In this document: piece by piece, positions 1 through 10,609 of the stretch
How the letters are laid out: each line of letters opens with the position of its first letter
Numbering within the stretch: position 1 is the stretch's first letter
Assembly (NCBI GenBank): GCA_003605115.1
Contig: QZKY01000016.1
Coordinates: forward strand, 1 to 64,000
Direction: 5' to 3'
Source: Oxalobacter sp.
Lineage (GTDB): Bacteria; Pseudomonadota; Gammaproteobacteria; Burkholderiales; Burkholderiaceae_D
Length of the DNA: 64,000 nucleotides
Made by a program: the position numbers and the translations under genes
Notes under the pieces: model-generated
What the model was told of the DNA's origin: nothing
Databases searched by the model: none
Seen by the model: only the letters and a program-made list of their open reading frames with translations

Positions 1-111
1 AAGCTGTTTTCAGAGTTCATCCCATATTATCCCGTTTCAACCCGTCTCTTCCCGCATTTATCTCACGTCTGTCCCTTTATTTATCTCACTCCCCGTCAGC
101 TGGGGATCGTC

Positions 112-3100
112 ATGATCATTTCCAGCGGAAGTTATGTTGTGTTCGAACATCTTAGGCGGAGCGATCTGAAAAAAATTGAACAGAATCTTTCCGCAATTGC
201 CACGCTCAAAGCCGAGCAAATTAACAGTTGGTACAGTCAAAACGTCAACGCCGCAACTAATGCAATAACAGGGTCGCATCTCGCCGTCAGCTTTGAGGAG
301 TGGGTGCGTACTGGCCGCTTGTCTGAAAAGAAAATGGACTGGCTTCGCAGCCGACTCGGCATTTTGCGAGAGAGCCAAGGGTATGGCGGATTGGCATTGT
401 ATGACGCAAAGGGGAAATTGTATTTCCATGCGGGAGAGTACCAGGGCAGCGCGGAGATACGACTGGGAGGGTTGCTTCAGCAAGCGATGCACAGCAAAAG
501 CCCCGTGATGAGCAACATGCAATGGCGTGAAACGCGCGGTGGCGAAAAATATGTCAGCTTGCTGATGGCGGCGCCATTGATGCCATTGGGTCTGAACGGT
601 TCTGTCACAGGTTTTCTGGTGCTTGAGCTGAATCCACAGAAGCAAATTCTCCCGCTGATTCAAACCTGGCCAACACCGAGTTACACGGGAGAGACGACGG
701 TTTTTATTCGCGAGGGCGATGAAATCGTTTTTCTGAACGAATTGCGACATCGAAAAGATTCACTTCTGTCAAAGCAAAACGTCCTGGCGAATCCCACCTT
801 GCTTGAGGCGCAGGCGTCGAGCGGGCATGTGGGATTTTTGGATGGCACGGATTATCGGGGCAAGCGGGTGGTGGGATATGCGGTGAATATCGCTGACACC
901 AACTGGATGATGATTGCAGAAGTCAACAAAGACGAAATCGAGTTGCCGATACGACGCATTGCCATCAACATTGCCTTGTCTGCGTTTTTGCTGGGGATTG
1001 TGGGCGTGACATCGTTGTATTTCTGGTGGCGACAGCGGCGTGCCAAGTATGAGACAGAAAGGGTCAGGGCAGAGCTTCAGCAACAGATGCTGACCAAACA
1101 GGTCGACTTTCTCAGTAAATATGCCAGTGATGCCATGCTGCTGATAAATGCTGAGGCCAGGATTGTGGAAGTCAATGATCGCGCTGAAATGATGTATGGG
1201 TATCCGCGTGAAAAGTTGATCGGGATGAGCATACTGGACTTGCGCGATCCTGAGGAATCCTTTGACCTCAAGGAATTTCGCGAAGCCTTGATCGAGAAAA
1301 AAACCATGTTGGTGGAATCCAGTCATCGTCGTCGCGACGGCAGCATTTTTCCCGTCGAAGTCAGCATGGGGTTGATACGGACAGAAGATGGTCTGTTTGC
1401 GCAGGGCATTGTGCGCGACATCAGCGAGCGACGGGAATCAGAAAAAGCCTTGCGCGCCAGTGAGATGCGACTGTCCATGTTATTCAGTAACATGACAAAT
1501 GGATTTGCGTTGCACGAAGTGATCCGTAATCAGGAAGGGAAAGTTGCTGATTACCGATACCTCGATGTTAATCACGCTTTTGAAAAAATGATTGGGCAAT
1601 CTCGTGAGGTTCTGATCGGCAAAACGATCAAGGAATTGATGCCTTCTGTCGAGTCACAATGGATTGAAACGTTTGAGGAAGTCGTCGATACGGGAGTGTC
1701 AAGGCACATTGAAGGGTTTTCCGCTGCCTTGAGTGGATGGTTTTCTGTGCATGCTTATCGTCCGGCACCGGAGCAATTTGCAACGATGGTTGAAGATATC
1801 ACCATGCGAAAACAGGCGGAGCAGCGCGTACATCGTTTGATGAATCTTTACCATGCTTTGAGTGAAACCAATGACGCCATCATTCGTCTGAAAGATCAAA
1901 GCGCGCTTTTCCCGCTGGCATGCCGCATCGCTGTGGAATTAGGGGGCATGATGATAGCTTGGGTGGGGCGCCCCGACAAGGATGGGAAGTGCATTGTGCC
2001 CGTGTACAGCTACGGCCAAGCAGACGGTTATCTCGACAATATGCGGATCACGTTGTCGCCGGACGAAATCGAGGGTCAGGGACCCACGGCCATCACCTTC
2101 CGGGAGAAGCGTGCAGTGGTCGTGAATGATTTTGACAAAGAGCCATTTACCGCTCCCTGGCATGATCGTGCGCGTCGATACGGCATTCGCTCATCAGCAA
2201 CGTTCCCCGTGATGCGAAACAACGAATCCTATGCAGTCTTTACGGTTTACAGTGATCAAAACAATTCGTTTGATGATGAAATTGTTTCGCTGCTTAACGA
2301 AATTTCAGCCAATCTGGGCTTTGCCATAGAAAACATTGATCGTGAAACACTTCGTCGTCAAGCCGAATTGGGGTTGCGGCAAAGTGAAGGAAGGCTACGT
2401 CGTGTGGCAGAAGAGGCGCCATACCCGATGATGGTGTACAGCGAAGATGGTGAAGTTTTGCAGGTCAACCGGGCGTGGACGGAAATCACAGGGTATACCC
2501 TCGCCGACATTGCTACCGTAAAAGGATGGACGGAAAAAGCATACGGAGGATATGCAAAGGAAATCGAGCGGCAGATCAACAGTCTTTTTGGCATGGAAAA
2601 ACGTCACGATATCGGAGAGCAGGTCATTCGATGCAAGAACGGGCAGTTCAGAACCTGGCACTTCATTTCCTCCCCGCTGGGTCGTTTGCCTGACGACAGA
2701 CGTTATGTCATTACGATGGCAACGGATGTCACCGAGAGCAAAAAAGCGGAAGAGGGATTGCGGTTGGCTGCCACGGTATTCGAAAGCAGTCACAGCGCGA
2801 TTGTGATTACCGACGAGAAGGTAAATATTGTCGCCGTCAATCCGGCCTTCACCAGAATTACCGGTTATGCAGAAGAAGATGTGGTCGGACGCAATCCACG
2901 CTTCCTGCAATCAGGCAGGCAATCGAGAGAGTTTTATCAATCCTTCTGGCGAATGCTTGTCCAGGAAGGCAACTGGCAAGGTGAAATCTGGAACTGTCGC
3001 AAGAACGGTGAAGAATATGCAGCGTGGTTATCGGTGAGTACCATGCGGGATGAGAGTGGAACGGTTCGGCATTACATTGGCATTGCGGACGATATAACAG

Positions 3101-4455
3101 AAAGCAAGGAAATTCAGGAGCGAATGGAATATCTTGCCTATCACGATTCTTTGACGGGTTTGCCAAATCGCATGTTGGCGAATGATCGCCTGGAGCAGGC
3201 CATCGTGCATGCTAACCGAATCAAGAGCCGCGTGGCCGTCATGTTCCTGGATTTGGACGATTTCAAAACCATCAACGATACCTTGGGACATTCGGTGGGC
3301 GACATCATGCTGAAGGCCGTGGCAGAGCGTTTGCGGCTGTGTGTGCGTGAATCGGATACCGTTAGCCGACTGGGCGGGGATGAATTTCTTGTGATGCTCA
3401 ATGATGTCTCTGAGATTGAGGCGATCAATCGCATTGCCGTGAATATGCTCGACAAGGTTAACAAGACTTACCACGTCGGGGAACATGATCTCACCATTTC
3501 AACTTCCATCGGCATTGCCGTCTTCCCGGAAGATGGATCTGACCGGGATACCCTGCTCAAGAATGCGGATATGGCGATGTACAACGCCAAGCAATCCGGG
3601 CGCAATACGCACCGCTTCTTTGCGGAAGAAATGAATGACTACGTTCTGGAACACCTGTTGATTCGCAATGGTTTGGCGCGCGCCTTGGAGAAGAGTGAGT
3701 TCCAGTTGCACTATCAACCCCTGATTGAACTGTCTACGGGCAAGCTGGTCGGTGCCGAAGCGCTGATACGCTGGCGCCACCCGGAACTGGGCGTGGTGCC
3801 GCCCAATCGGTTTATTCAGGTAGCTGAAGACAGCGGCATGATCATCCCCATTGGTAATTGGGTATTGCAAGAGGCTTGCCGTCAGGCGATGAATTGGCAT
3901 CGATCCGGTTGGCCGGAGTTAGTGGTGTCGGTGAATATCTCGGCCGTGCAATTTCGTCGAGGGGATCTCGAACAGATTGTCTCCAGTGCCCTGCGTGAAG
4001 CGGGGTTGGAGTCGAAGTATCTTGAACTGGAGCTCACGGAATCCATTCTTATCCAGGATGTTGACAAAACGCTCGACGTGCTACGCAGCCTGGGACAACT
4101 CGGTGTGCATCTTTCCATCGACGATTTCGGTACAGGGTATTCGAGCCTTGCCTACCTACGACGCCTGCCGGTGGACAAGCTCAAGATTGATCGCTCCTTC
4201 GTTCGGGAACTCACCTCCCGTCAAGACGATGCCGCGATTGCACTGTCGATCATTACTTTGGCGCATTCACTGCGCAAGCGTGTGGTTGCAGAGGGGGTTG
4301 AAACGGTTGAACAGCTACGGTTCCTGCAACAGCATGGTTGCAACGAAATGCAAGGTTATCTCTTCAGCCGACCGTTGCCCGTAGAGGCCTTTAATGAGTT
4401 CTTGCAACAAGGCGCTCGGCCGGATTTTTTCAAAGAAATAGAAACGGGCACCTAA
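112..4455 (+). CDS. Membrane-bound PAS/GAF sensor with GGDEF and EAL domains
   Basis: This is a cyclic-di-GMP turnover protein: GGDEF domains make c-di-GMP and EAL domains degrade it. A hydrophobic N-terminus leads into an extracytoplasmic sensor region (about residues 15-285). A second membrane helix follows (about 286-308), then two PAS domains (about 333-435 and 450-565), a GAF domain (about 585-745) and two more PAS domains (about 760-1000). The GGDEF domain carries an intact GGDEF motif (about residue 1088) preceded by an RESD inhibitory I-site. The EAL domain has EALIRW near residue 1215 and DDFGTGYSSL, so both activities look possible. The frame stays open to base 1 with no in-frame ATG, GTG or TTG upstream. 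The ATG at 112 would cut the first membrane helix short, so the true start may lie outside the window. Confidence 0.9.
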   Translation: MIISSGSYVVFEHLRRSDLKKIEQNLSAIATLKAEQINSWYSQNVNAATNAITGSHLAVSFEEWVRTGRLSEKKMDWLRSRLGILRESQGYGGLALYDAKGKLYFHAGEYQGSAEIRLGGLLQQAMHSKSPVMSNMQWRETRGGEKYVSLLMAAPLMPLGLNGSVTGFLVLELNPQKQILPLIQTWPTPSYTGETTVFIREGDEIVFLNELRHRKDSLLSKQNVLANPTLLEAQASSGHVGFLDGTDYRGKRVVGYAVNIADTNWMMIAEVNKDEIELPIRRIAINIALSAFLLGIVGVTSLYFWWRQRRAKYETERVRAELQQQMLTKQVDFLSKYASDAMLLINAEARIVEVNDRAEMMYGYPREKLIGMSILDLRDPEESFDLKEFREALIEKKTMLVESSHRRRDGSIFPVEVSMGLIRTEDGLFAQGIVRDISERRESEKALRASEMRLSMLFSNMTNGFALHEVIRNQEGKVADYRYLDVNHAFEKMIGQSREVLIGKTIKELMPSVESQWIETFEEVVDTGVSRHIEGFSAALSGWFSVHAYRPAPEQFATMVEDITMRKQAEQRVHRLMNLYHALSETNDAIIRLKDQSALFPLACRIAVELGGMMIAWVGRPDKDGKCIVPVYSYGQADGYLDNMRITLSPDEIEGQGPTAITFREKRAVVVNDFDKEPFTAPWHDRARRYGIRSSATFPVMRNNESYAVFTVYSDQNNSFDDEIVSLLNEISANLGFAIENIDRETLRRQAELGLRQSEGRLRRVAEEAPYPMMVYSEDGEVLQVNRAWTEITGYTLADIATVKGWTEKAYGGYAKEIERQINSLFGMEKRHDIGEQVIRCKNGQFRTWHFISSPLGRLPDDRRYVITMATDVTESKKAEEGLRLAATVFESSHSAIVITDEKVNIVAVNPAFTRITGYAEEDVVGRNPRFLQSGRQSREFYQSFWRMLVQEGNWQGEIWNCRKNGEEYAAWLSVSTMRDESGTVRHYIGIADDITESKEIQERMEYLAYHDSLTGLPNRMLANDRLEQAIVHANRIKSRVAVMFLDLDDFKTINDTLGHSVGDIMLKAVAERLRLCVRESDTVSRLGGDEFLVMLNDVSEIEAINRIAVNMLDKVNKTYHVGEHDLTISTSIGIAVFPEDGSDRDTLLKNADMAMYNAKQSGRNTHRFFAEEMNDYVLEHLLIRNGLARALEKSEFQLHYQPLIELSTGKLVGAEALIRWRHPELGVVPPNRFIQVAEDSGMIIPIGNWVLQEACRQAMNWHRSGWPELVVSVNISAVQFRRGDLEQIVSSALREAGLESKYLELELTESILIQDVDKTLDVLRSLGQLGVHLSIDDFGTGYSSLAYLRRLPVDKLKIDRSFVRELTSRQDDAAIALSIITLAHSLRKRVVAEGVETVEQLRFLQQHGCNEMQGYLFSRPLPVEAFNEFLQQGARPDFFKEIETGT

Positions 4456-4524
4456 GGGCGGTACGAATAGGAAATGACGCCGCCATCGGCTAGACTATCG
4501 TTTTAACCCGTATTTTGGTGACTC

Positions 4525-5814
4525 ATGTCCTTACCGCCGCTCGCCGAACGCTTGCGCCCCACGACGCTGGATGAAGTGATTGGACAGCGTCATTTGCTGG
4601 ACGCAGGAAAACCCTTGCGTGTCGCCTTCGAATCCGGGGAGCCGCACTCGATGATTTTATGGGGGCCGCCGGGCGTGGGCAAAACCACTTTGGCGCGCCT
4701 GATGGCTGACGGGTTTCATGCCGAATTTATGGCCTTGTCGGCGGTACTCTCGGGCGTGAAGGATATCCGCGAGGCGGTCGAACAGGCGCAGATCATCCGT
4801 GCCAACTCGGGGCGACGCACCATTCTGTTTGTGGATGAAGTGCATCGCTTCAACAAAAATCAGCAAGACGCATTTTTGCCGCACGTCGAAAGCGGGTTAT
4901 TCACCTTTATTGGCGCGACGACGGAAAACCCTTCCTTTGAAGTCAACAGCGCCCTGCTCTCACGCGCGTCGGTGTATGTGCTCAAGCCCCTGGAGGATGA
5001 AGACCTGAATGCGCTGATCACGCGTGCGTGCGAAAGGGAACTGGACAACTTGCAGATTGGCGAGGAAGCGCGCGGCATGTTGATTGCCAGCGCGGATGGC
5101 GATGCACGGCGTTTGCTCAACAACCTGGAAATCGCCGCGCGGGCGGCGAACGCCAAAGCCACCAAGGAACTTGATGTTGATTTGCTGAAGGAATGCCTGG
5201 GCGATGCGCTGAGGCGTTTTGATAAAGGCGGCGATTCGTTTTATGACCAGATTTCAGCCTTGCACAAATCGGTGCGCGGTTCTAACCCGGATGGCGCGCT
5301 TTACTGGTTTGTGCGCATGCTGGATGGCGGTGCCGATCCGCGCTACCTTGCGCGGCGCATTATTCGCATGGCGACCGAAGATATCGGTCTGGCGGACCCG
5401 CGCGCCTTGCGGTTAGCCTTGGACGCAGCGGAAACCTACGAGCGCTTGGGGTCTCCCGAAGGCGAGCTTGCCCTAGCCGAAGCCGTCATCTTTCTGGCCT
5501 GTGCGGCCAAGTCGAATGCCGTGTACACGGCCTACAATGCCGCGCGGGCGTTTGTGGCGAAAGACAAGACGCGTCCGGTACCCGAGCACTTGCGCAATGC
5601 CCCCACCAAGCTGATGAAGGAACTCGGTTACGGCAAGCTGTATCGTTATGCCCATGACGAGCCTGAGGCTTATGCGGCAGGGGAAACCTACCTGCCGGAT
5701 GGGATGCGCGAGCCACAGTGGTACGACCCCACGCCCCGTGGCATGGAAGGCAAGATTGCCGAGAAACTGGCTCATTTGCGGGAGCTGGATCGGAAGACGA
5801 AAAGGGGGAAGTAG
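4525..5814 (+). CDS. rarA: Replication-associated recombination protein A (AAA+ ATPase)
   Basis: RarA (MgsA) is a clamp-loader-like AAA+ ATPase that acts at stalled replication forks. The 429-residue product has the usual family length. It shows a Walker A motif GPPGVGKTT (about residues 48-56), a Walker B region FVDEVHRFNK (about 96-105) and the sensor segment GATTENPSFE. The C-terminal part has the helical tetramerisation region of the MgsA family, including the YDPTPRGMEGKI ending seen in RarA proteins. The start at 4525 lies shortly behind a GGTGA sequence. The gene stands alone, 69 nt behind the GGDEF/EAL gene, and a mirrored repeat follows its stop codon. Confidence 0.95.
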   Translation: MSLPPLAERLRPTTLDEVIGQRHLLDAGKPLRVAFESGEPHSMILWGPPGVGKTTLARLMADGFHAEFMALSAVLSGVKDIREAVEQAQIIRANSGRRTILFVDEVHRFNKNQQDAFLPHVESGLFTFIGATTENPSFEVNSALLSRASVYVLKPLEDEDLNALITRACERELDNLQIGEEARGMLIASADGDARRLLNNLEIAARAANAKATKELDVDLLKECLGDALRRFDKGGDSFYDQISALHKSVRGSNPDGALYWFVRMLDGGADPRYLARRIIRMATEDIGLADPRALRLALDAAETYERLGSPEGELALAEAVIFLACAAKSNAVYTAYNAARAFVAKDKTRPVPEHLRNAPTKLMKELGYGKLYRYAHDEPEAYAAGETYLPDGMREPQWYDPTPRGMEGKIAEKLAHLRELDRKTKRGK

Positions 5815-5818
5815 AGCG

Positions 5819-5876
5819 AAAATTCGGGGTCAGAGTCAAAATTCGCTTCGCGATATTTGACTGCCGACCCCGGTTT
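5819..5876. repeat. Mirrored palindromic repeat R1 (A half + B half)
   Basis: The left half contains AAATTCGGGGTCAGAGT (A type). The right half, read on the minus strand, is AAACCGGGGTCGGCAGT (B type). The inner arms GTCAAAATTCGC and GCGATATTTGAC also pair, around a 3-4 nt turn. The whole 58-bp unit can therefore fold into one long imperfect hairpin. It sits directly after rarA and before serS. Three further copies lie at 12034, 13731 and 19022, and the A half flanks the transposase gene at 31992. Confidence 0.85.
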
Positions 5877-5924
5877 TCGCCGACACCCCCAAATTGGTAC
5901 AATGTCGCTTTATTTATTGCATGA

Positions 5925-7226
<1,302 letters not shown>

Positions 7227-7254
7227 GAACGCTGCCAAACCTGTTGCGCGGCAT

Positions 7255-7413
7255 TCAGTAATTCGTCCAGAACAGGCACTTGTTTCCGAGTGATTTCGGG
7301 AAAATGCCGGTTTTTTCCAGCACATAAGAAAACAGCGCCTCACAAAGCGCTGTTTTCAGCCCCGGTTTGACTGCATTTCCCGTTTCCTTCTTCATTTTTA
7401 TCAAGTTCTTCAT
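7255..7413 (-). CDS. Possible small protein of unknown function (52 aa)
   Basis: An uninterrupted 52-codon frame runs on the minus strand in the gap between serS and the MFS gene. Its ATG (7413) has a good ribosome-binding sequence, GGAGAG, about 6 nt upstream. The product begins MKNLIKMKKETG, is lysine-rich at the N-terminus, has a short hydrophobic stretch (ALCEALFSYVL) and ends FWTNY. I do not recognise a family. A perfect 10-bp inverted repeat lies inside the frame, so this could instead be intergenic DNA with a terminator. Conservation in relatives would decide. Confidence 0.35.
   Translation of the reverse strand: MKNLIKMKKETGNAVKPGLKTALCEALFSYVLEKTGIFPKSLGNKCLFWTNY
7329..7356. terminator. 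Perfect inverted repeat, possible bidirectional terminator behind serS
   Basis: The arms AAAACAGCGC (7329-7338) and GCGCTGTTTT (7347-7356) pair perfectly around an 8-nt loop. The T tract belongs to the stem rather than following it, so terminator activity is plausible but not certain. It lies about 100 nt behind the serS stop and inside the candidate small frame at 7255-7413. The rest of the serS-MFS gap (7414-7617) shows nothing I can assign. Confidence 0.5.
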
Positions 7414-7617
7414 ATTCTCTCCATATCGTATGGGTTATTTTTTTCTCTTTGTGTGCGCTTAGTATTGCGCAGAAACGTTACCGGCGTATGACAGACAGAT
7501 GTCAGCCATGTGACATGCCAAATAACTTGCAGGCAATCATGGGGATTTTGGCCAAAATCTCACGCCATTCACGATTGGTGTAAAGTATGTCCGTCGGTAG
7601 TGATGTTGGAGAACCCG

Positions 7618-8829
7618 ATGGACATGCCCCCTTCCCCCACCCCCTCACCCCAGCCTTCTTCAAGCAAAATCCCCCGCAGCGTTTGGGCGCTGGGATTTGT
7701 CAGTCTGCTCATGGATGTATCGTCCGAGCTCGTACATAGCTTGTTACCCCTGTTTCTGGTTGCTTCCTTGGGCGCCAGCGTGTTTATGGTGGGGATGATC
7801 GAAGGTGCGGCACAGGCCACTGCGCTGATCGTAAAGGTTTTTTCAGGCGTACTGAGCGATGTGCTCAAGAAACGCAAGACCCTCGCGCTGATTGGTTATG
7901 GACTGGCGGCGCTTACCAAACCGGTTTTTGCATTGGCATCCAATGTTGGAATCGTTTTTACAGCACGCATAGTTGACCGCATTGGCAAAGGCATACGCGG
8001 CGCACCGCGTGACGCTTTGGTTGCCGATATCACACCGCCGGAAATTCGCGGCGCCGCGTATGGATTGCGACAAGCGCTGGATGCTGGTGGTGCGTTCATT
8101 GGCCCTTTGCTGGCGATGGGATTGATGCTGCTGTGGGCGAATGATTTCCGTACGGTGTTTTGGTTTGCGGTGTTGCCCGCATTGCTATCGGTTGCATTCC
8201 TGCTGTTTGGTGTGCAAGAACCCGAACGCAAGGAACAAATGCATCATGAAAACCCGATTCGGTGGGCAAGTTTGAAAGGCATGGGACGCGCTTATTGGAG
8301 TGTGGTGCTTATCGGAGCCATTTTTACCCTGGCGCGATTTAGTCAGGCGTTTGTGCTCTTGCGTGCACAGCAGGGTGGATTGATGCTGGCGCTGGTGCCG
8401 CTGGTGATGGTCATGACGAATGTCGTGTTTTCACTGGCGGCTTACCCGATTGGTAAATTGGCCGATACTATGAGCCACGGTAAATTACTGGCGATGGGGG
8501 TGCTTGCATTGATTGCAGCGGACATTGTGCTGGCGAGCGGTAATGCGTGGCCTTTCATTTTTGTTGGGGCTGCACTGTGGGGAGTACATCTCGGCATGAC
8601 CGAAGGCTTGCTCGCCGCGATGGTGGCTGATGCTGCGCCGGAAGATTTGCGCGGCACCGGATTCGGCTTTTTCAATCTGGCGAGTGGGCTTGCGATGCTG
8701 GTCGCAAGTCCGTTGGCAGGGTTGCTTTGGGATCGAATGGGAGCAGAATATGCGTTTGGTGCGGGGGTCGTGTTTTGTGGATTGGCGCTGCTTGCGATAC
8801 GATACCGTTGTCAGCCGTGCGCTCAGTAA
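7618..8829 (+). CDS. MFS transporter
   Basis: This is a major facilitator superfamily inner-membrane carrier of about 403 residues with roughly twelve hydrophobic segments. The signature between helices 2 and 3 is visible as GVLSDVLKKRKTL. The segment RIVDRIGKGIRGAPRDALVAD between helices 4 and 5 is typical of a poorly characterised MFS branch. The frame is open further upstream to 7510. I chose the ATG at 7618 because GGAG lies 6 nt before it and the longer N-terminus has no family-like sequence. Residues 3-15 are proline-rich. The substrate cannot be read from the sequence. Confidence 0.85.
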   Translation: MDMPPSPTPSPQPSSSKIPRSVWALGFVSLLMDVSSELVHSLLPLFLVASLGASVFMVGMIEGAAQATALIVKVFSGVLSDVLKKRKTLALIGYGLAALTKPVFALASNVGIVFTARIVDRIGKGIRGAPRDALVADITPPEIRGAAYGLRQALDAGGAFIGPLLAMGLMLLWANDFRTVFWFAVLPALLSVAFLLFGVQEPERKEQMHHENPIRWASLKGMGRAYWSVVLIGAIFTLARFSQAFVLLRAQQGGLMLALVPLVMVMTNVVFSLAAYPIGKLADTMSHGKLLAMGVLALIAADIVLASGNAWPFIFVGAALWGVHLGMTEGLLAAMVADAAPEDLRGTGFGFFNLASGLAMLVASPLAGLLWDRMGAEYAFGAGVVFCGLALLAIRYRCQPCAQ

Positions 8830-8866
8830 ATGGTGTTCAATAAACGATGATCGATAAAGAACGAAA

Positions 8867-9418
8867 ATGAAAAGCATCTGTGTTTACTGCGGTTCCCGAA
8901 AAGGGGAGTCGGAAAAATACGCCGAATCGGCAAAACTGCTGGCGGCGGAATTGGTCAAAAGCGATATTGCGCTGGTGTATGGCGGTGGCGATATTGGGCT
9001 CATGGGTGTGATGGCTGACGAGGTGTTGCGTTTGGGTGGTGAAGTCACCGGCGTGATTCCGAAAGATTTGCTCGATCTTGAAGTCGGCCATCAGGGACTC
9101 ACGCGTTTGCATATCGTCAAAGACATGCACGAGCGCAAAGCCATGATGATGGATTTGTCCGACGGCTTCATCGCCCTCCCCGGCGGGCTGGGCACACTGG
9201 AAGAACTGTTTGAAGTGCTTACCTGGTCGCAACTGCGTTATCACGCGAAGCCTGTGGGGCTCTTCAACGCGCACGGCTTCTTCGACAAGTTGCTTGCATA
9301 CATGCAGCACACAGTGGATGAAGGCTTCGTGCGCCCCATTCATGCAGACTTGCTGATGGTGGAAATGGAACCGGCGGCATTGCTGCGCCGGTTCCGTGAA
9401 TTCAAAAAGAGAAGTTAA
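8867..9418 (+). CDS. LOG-family protein, probable nucleoside 5'-monophosphate phosphoribohydrolase
   Basis: The product is a 183-residue Rossmann-fold protein of the LOG / TIGR00730 family, often mislabelled lysine decarboxylase. Characterised members split ribose 5-phosphate from (cytokinin) nucleoside monophosphates. The N-terminus SICVYCGSRKG and the signature PGGLGTLEELFEVLTWSQL match the family, and length is normal. The gene is 37 nt behind the MFS gene and ends exactly where the convergent metC stop begins, without a gap. Physiological substrate is unknown. Confidence 0.9.
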   Translation: MKSICVYCGSRKGESEKYAESAKLLAAELVKSDIALVYGGGDIGLMGVMADEVLRLGGEVTGVIPKDLLDLEVGHQGLTRLHIVKDMHERKAMMMDLSDGFIALPGGLGTLEELFEVLTWSQLRYHAKPVGLFNAHGFFDKLLAYMQHTVDEGFVRPIHADLLMVEMEPAALLRRFREFKKRS

Positions 9419-10585
9419 TCAGAGCTTTGTTAACGCCTGCTCCAAATCCGCAATCAAATCCTGCGTATCTTCCAGACCAATGTGGAAGCGCACCAGTTCT
9501 CCTTCACCTTTCCAGAACTGGTGCATGGTCTTGATGCGATATGGCACGCACAGACTGTGCGATCCGCCCCAGCTATAACCGATCTTGAAATAGCGCAGAC
9601 TATCGACGAAACGATCCGTTTGCGCTTCGGTGTAACGCGGATCGAACAAGACGGAAAATAATCCGCTCGCACCAGTGAAATCGCGTTTCCAGACGTCATG
9701 ACCGGGGCAATCCGAAAAAGCCGGATGTAGCACTTTGCTGATTTCGGGTCGCGCTTTGAGCCAGGCGGCGATTTTTCTGGCGGCGACATCGTGTGCCTCC
9801 ATTCGTGTTTTCAAGGATTGCATGCCGCGCAGCACCAGATAAACATCATCTGGCCCCACGCCCATACCGAGTCGTCCGTGTGCAGTGCTCAGGCGGTAGT
9901 AGAGATCGTCATTGTTCGTAATGAGTGCGCCCATCAACACATCCGATCCGCCGGACTGGTATTTGGTGAGTGCTTGCAGCGAAATGTCTGCGCCATGTTC
10001 AAAGCTATTGAAGTAAATGCCAGCGCCCCAAGTGTTGTCGAGCACGACAATCGCGCCTTTCTCATGCGCTGCCTTGCAAATGGCGAGAATGTCCGGCACT
10101 TCCATGGTGAGAGAGCCGGGGGTTTCCGCCCAAACCAATTTCGTATTCGCTTGAATCAAATCCCCGATGCCCGCGCCGATCATCGGATCGTAAAAGCGCA
10201 CCGTAATGCCGAAATCGCGCGCAATCCAGTTGCCCATGTCACGGTTGGGGCCATAGACATTATCCGGGATCAGCATGTCGTCACCGGTACGCAGCAAGCC
10301 GAAGTTCACAATGGTGATTGCCGCGAGGCCGCTGGGCGCGAGAATGCAATGTTTGCCGTTTTCAATTTCAGCGACGCGCGCTTCCAGTGTGAACGTGGTG
10401 GGCGTGCCGTGCAGCCCGTAGGTGTAGGCGGACTTATCCTGCCATGTCGAGGTGCGCATGGCGGCGACATTCTTGAACAGCACCGTGGAAGCGTGATGGA
10501 TCGGCGTCGGGAAGGCTTCAAATCCTTCCAGCGGTTTGTAGTCGCTGTGATTCAGCAAAGTGCCCAGTTTCTTTTTATTGTCCAT
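9419..10585 (-). CDS. metC: Cystathionine beta-lyase (PLP-dependent)
   Basis: This enzyme of the Cys/Met metabolism PLP family cleaves cystathionine to homocysteine, pyruvate and ammonia in methionine biosynthesis. The 388-residue product has the cofactor lysine in LQALTKYQSGGSDVLMG, the phosphate-binding region APSGLAAIT and the active-site segment AYTYGLHGTPTTF. The sequence resembles MetC-type beta-lyases more than gamma-synthases. The C-terminal YSWGGSHSLCVPY also fits MetC. It lies 24 nt behind rimO on the same strand, so the two may be co-transcribed. Its stop codon abuts that of the convergent LOG gene. Confidence 0.92.
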   Translation of the reverse strand: MDNKKKLGTLLNHSDYKPLEGFEAFPTPIHHASTVLFKNVAAMRTSTWQDKSAYTYGLHGTPTTFTLEARVAEIENGKHCILAPSGLAAITIVNFGLLRTGDDMLIPDNVYGPNRDMGNWIARDFGITVRFYDPMIGAGIGDLIQANTKLVWAETPGSLTMEVPDILAICKAAHEKGAIVVLDNTWGAGIYFNSFEHGADISLQALTKYQSGGSDVLMGALITNNDDLYYRLSTAHGRLGMGVGPDDVYLVLRGMQSLKTRMEAHDVAARKIAAWLKARPEISKVLHPAFSDCPGHDVWKRDFTGASGLFSVLFDPRYTEAQTDRFVDSLRYFKIGYSWGGSHSLCVPYRIKTMHQFWKGEGELVRFHIGLEDTQDLIADLEQALTKL

Positions 10586-10609
10586 GTGATTCTCGCGATC
10601 AGGATTGGG

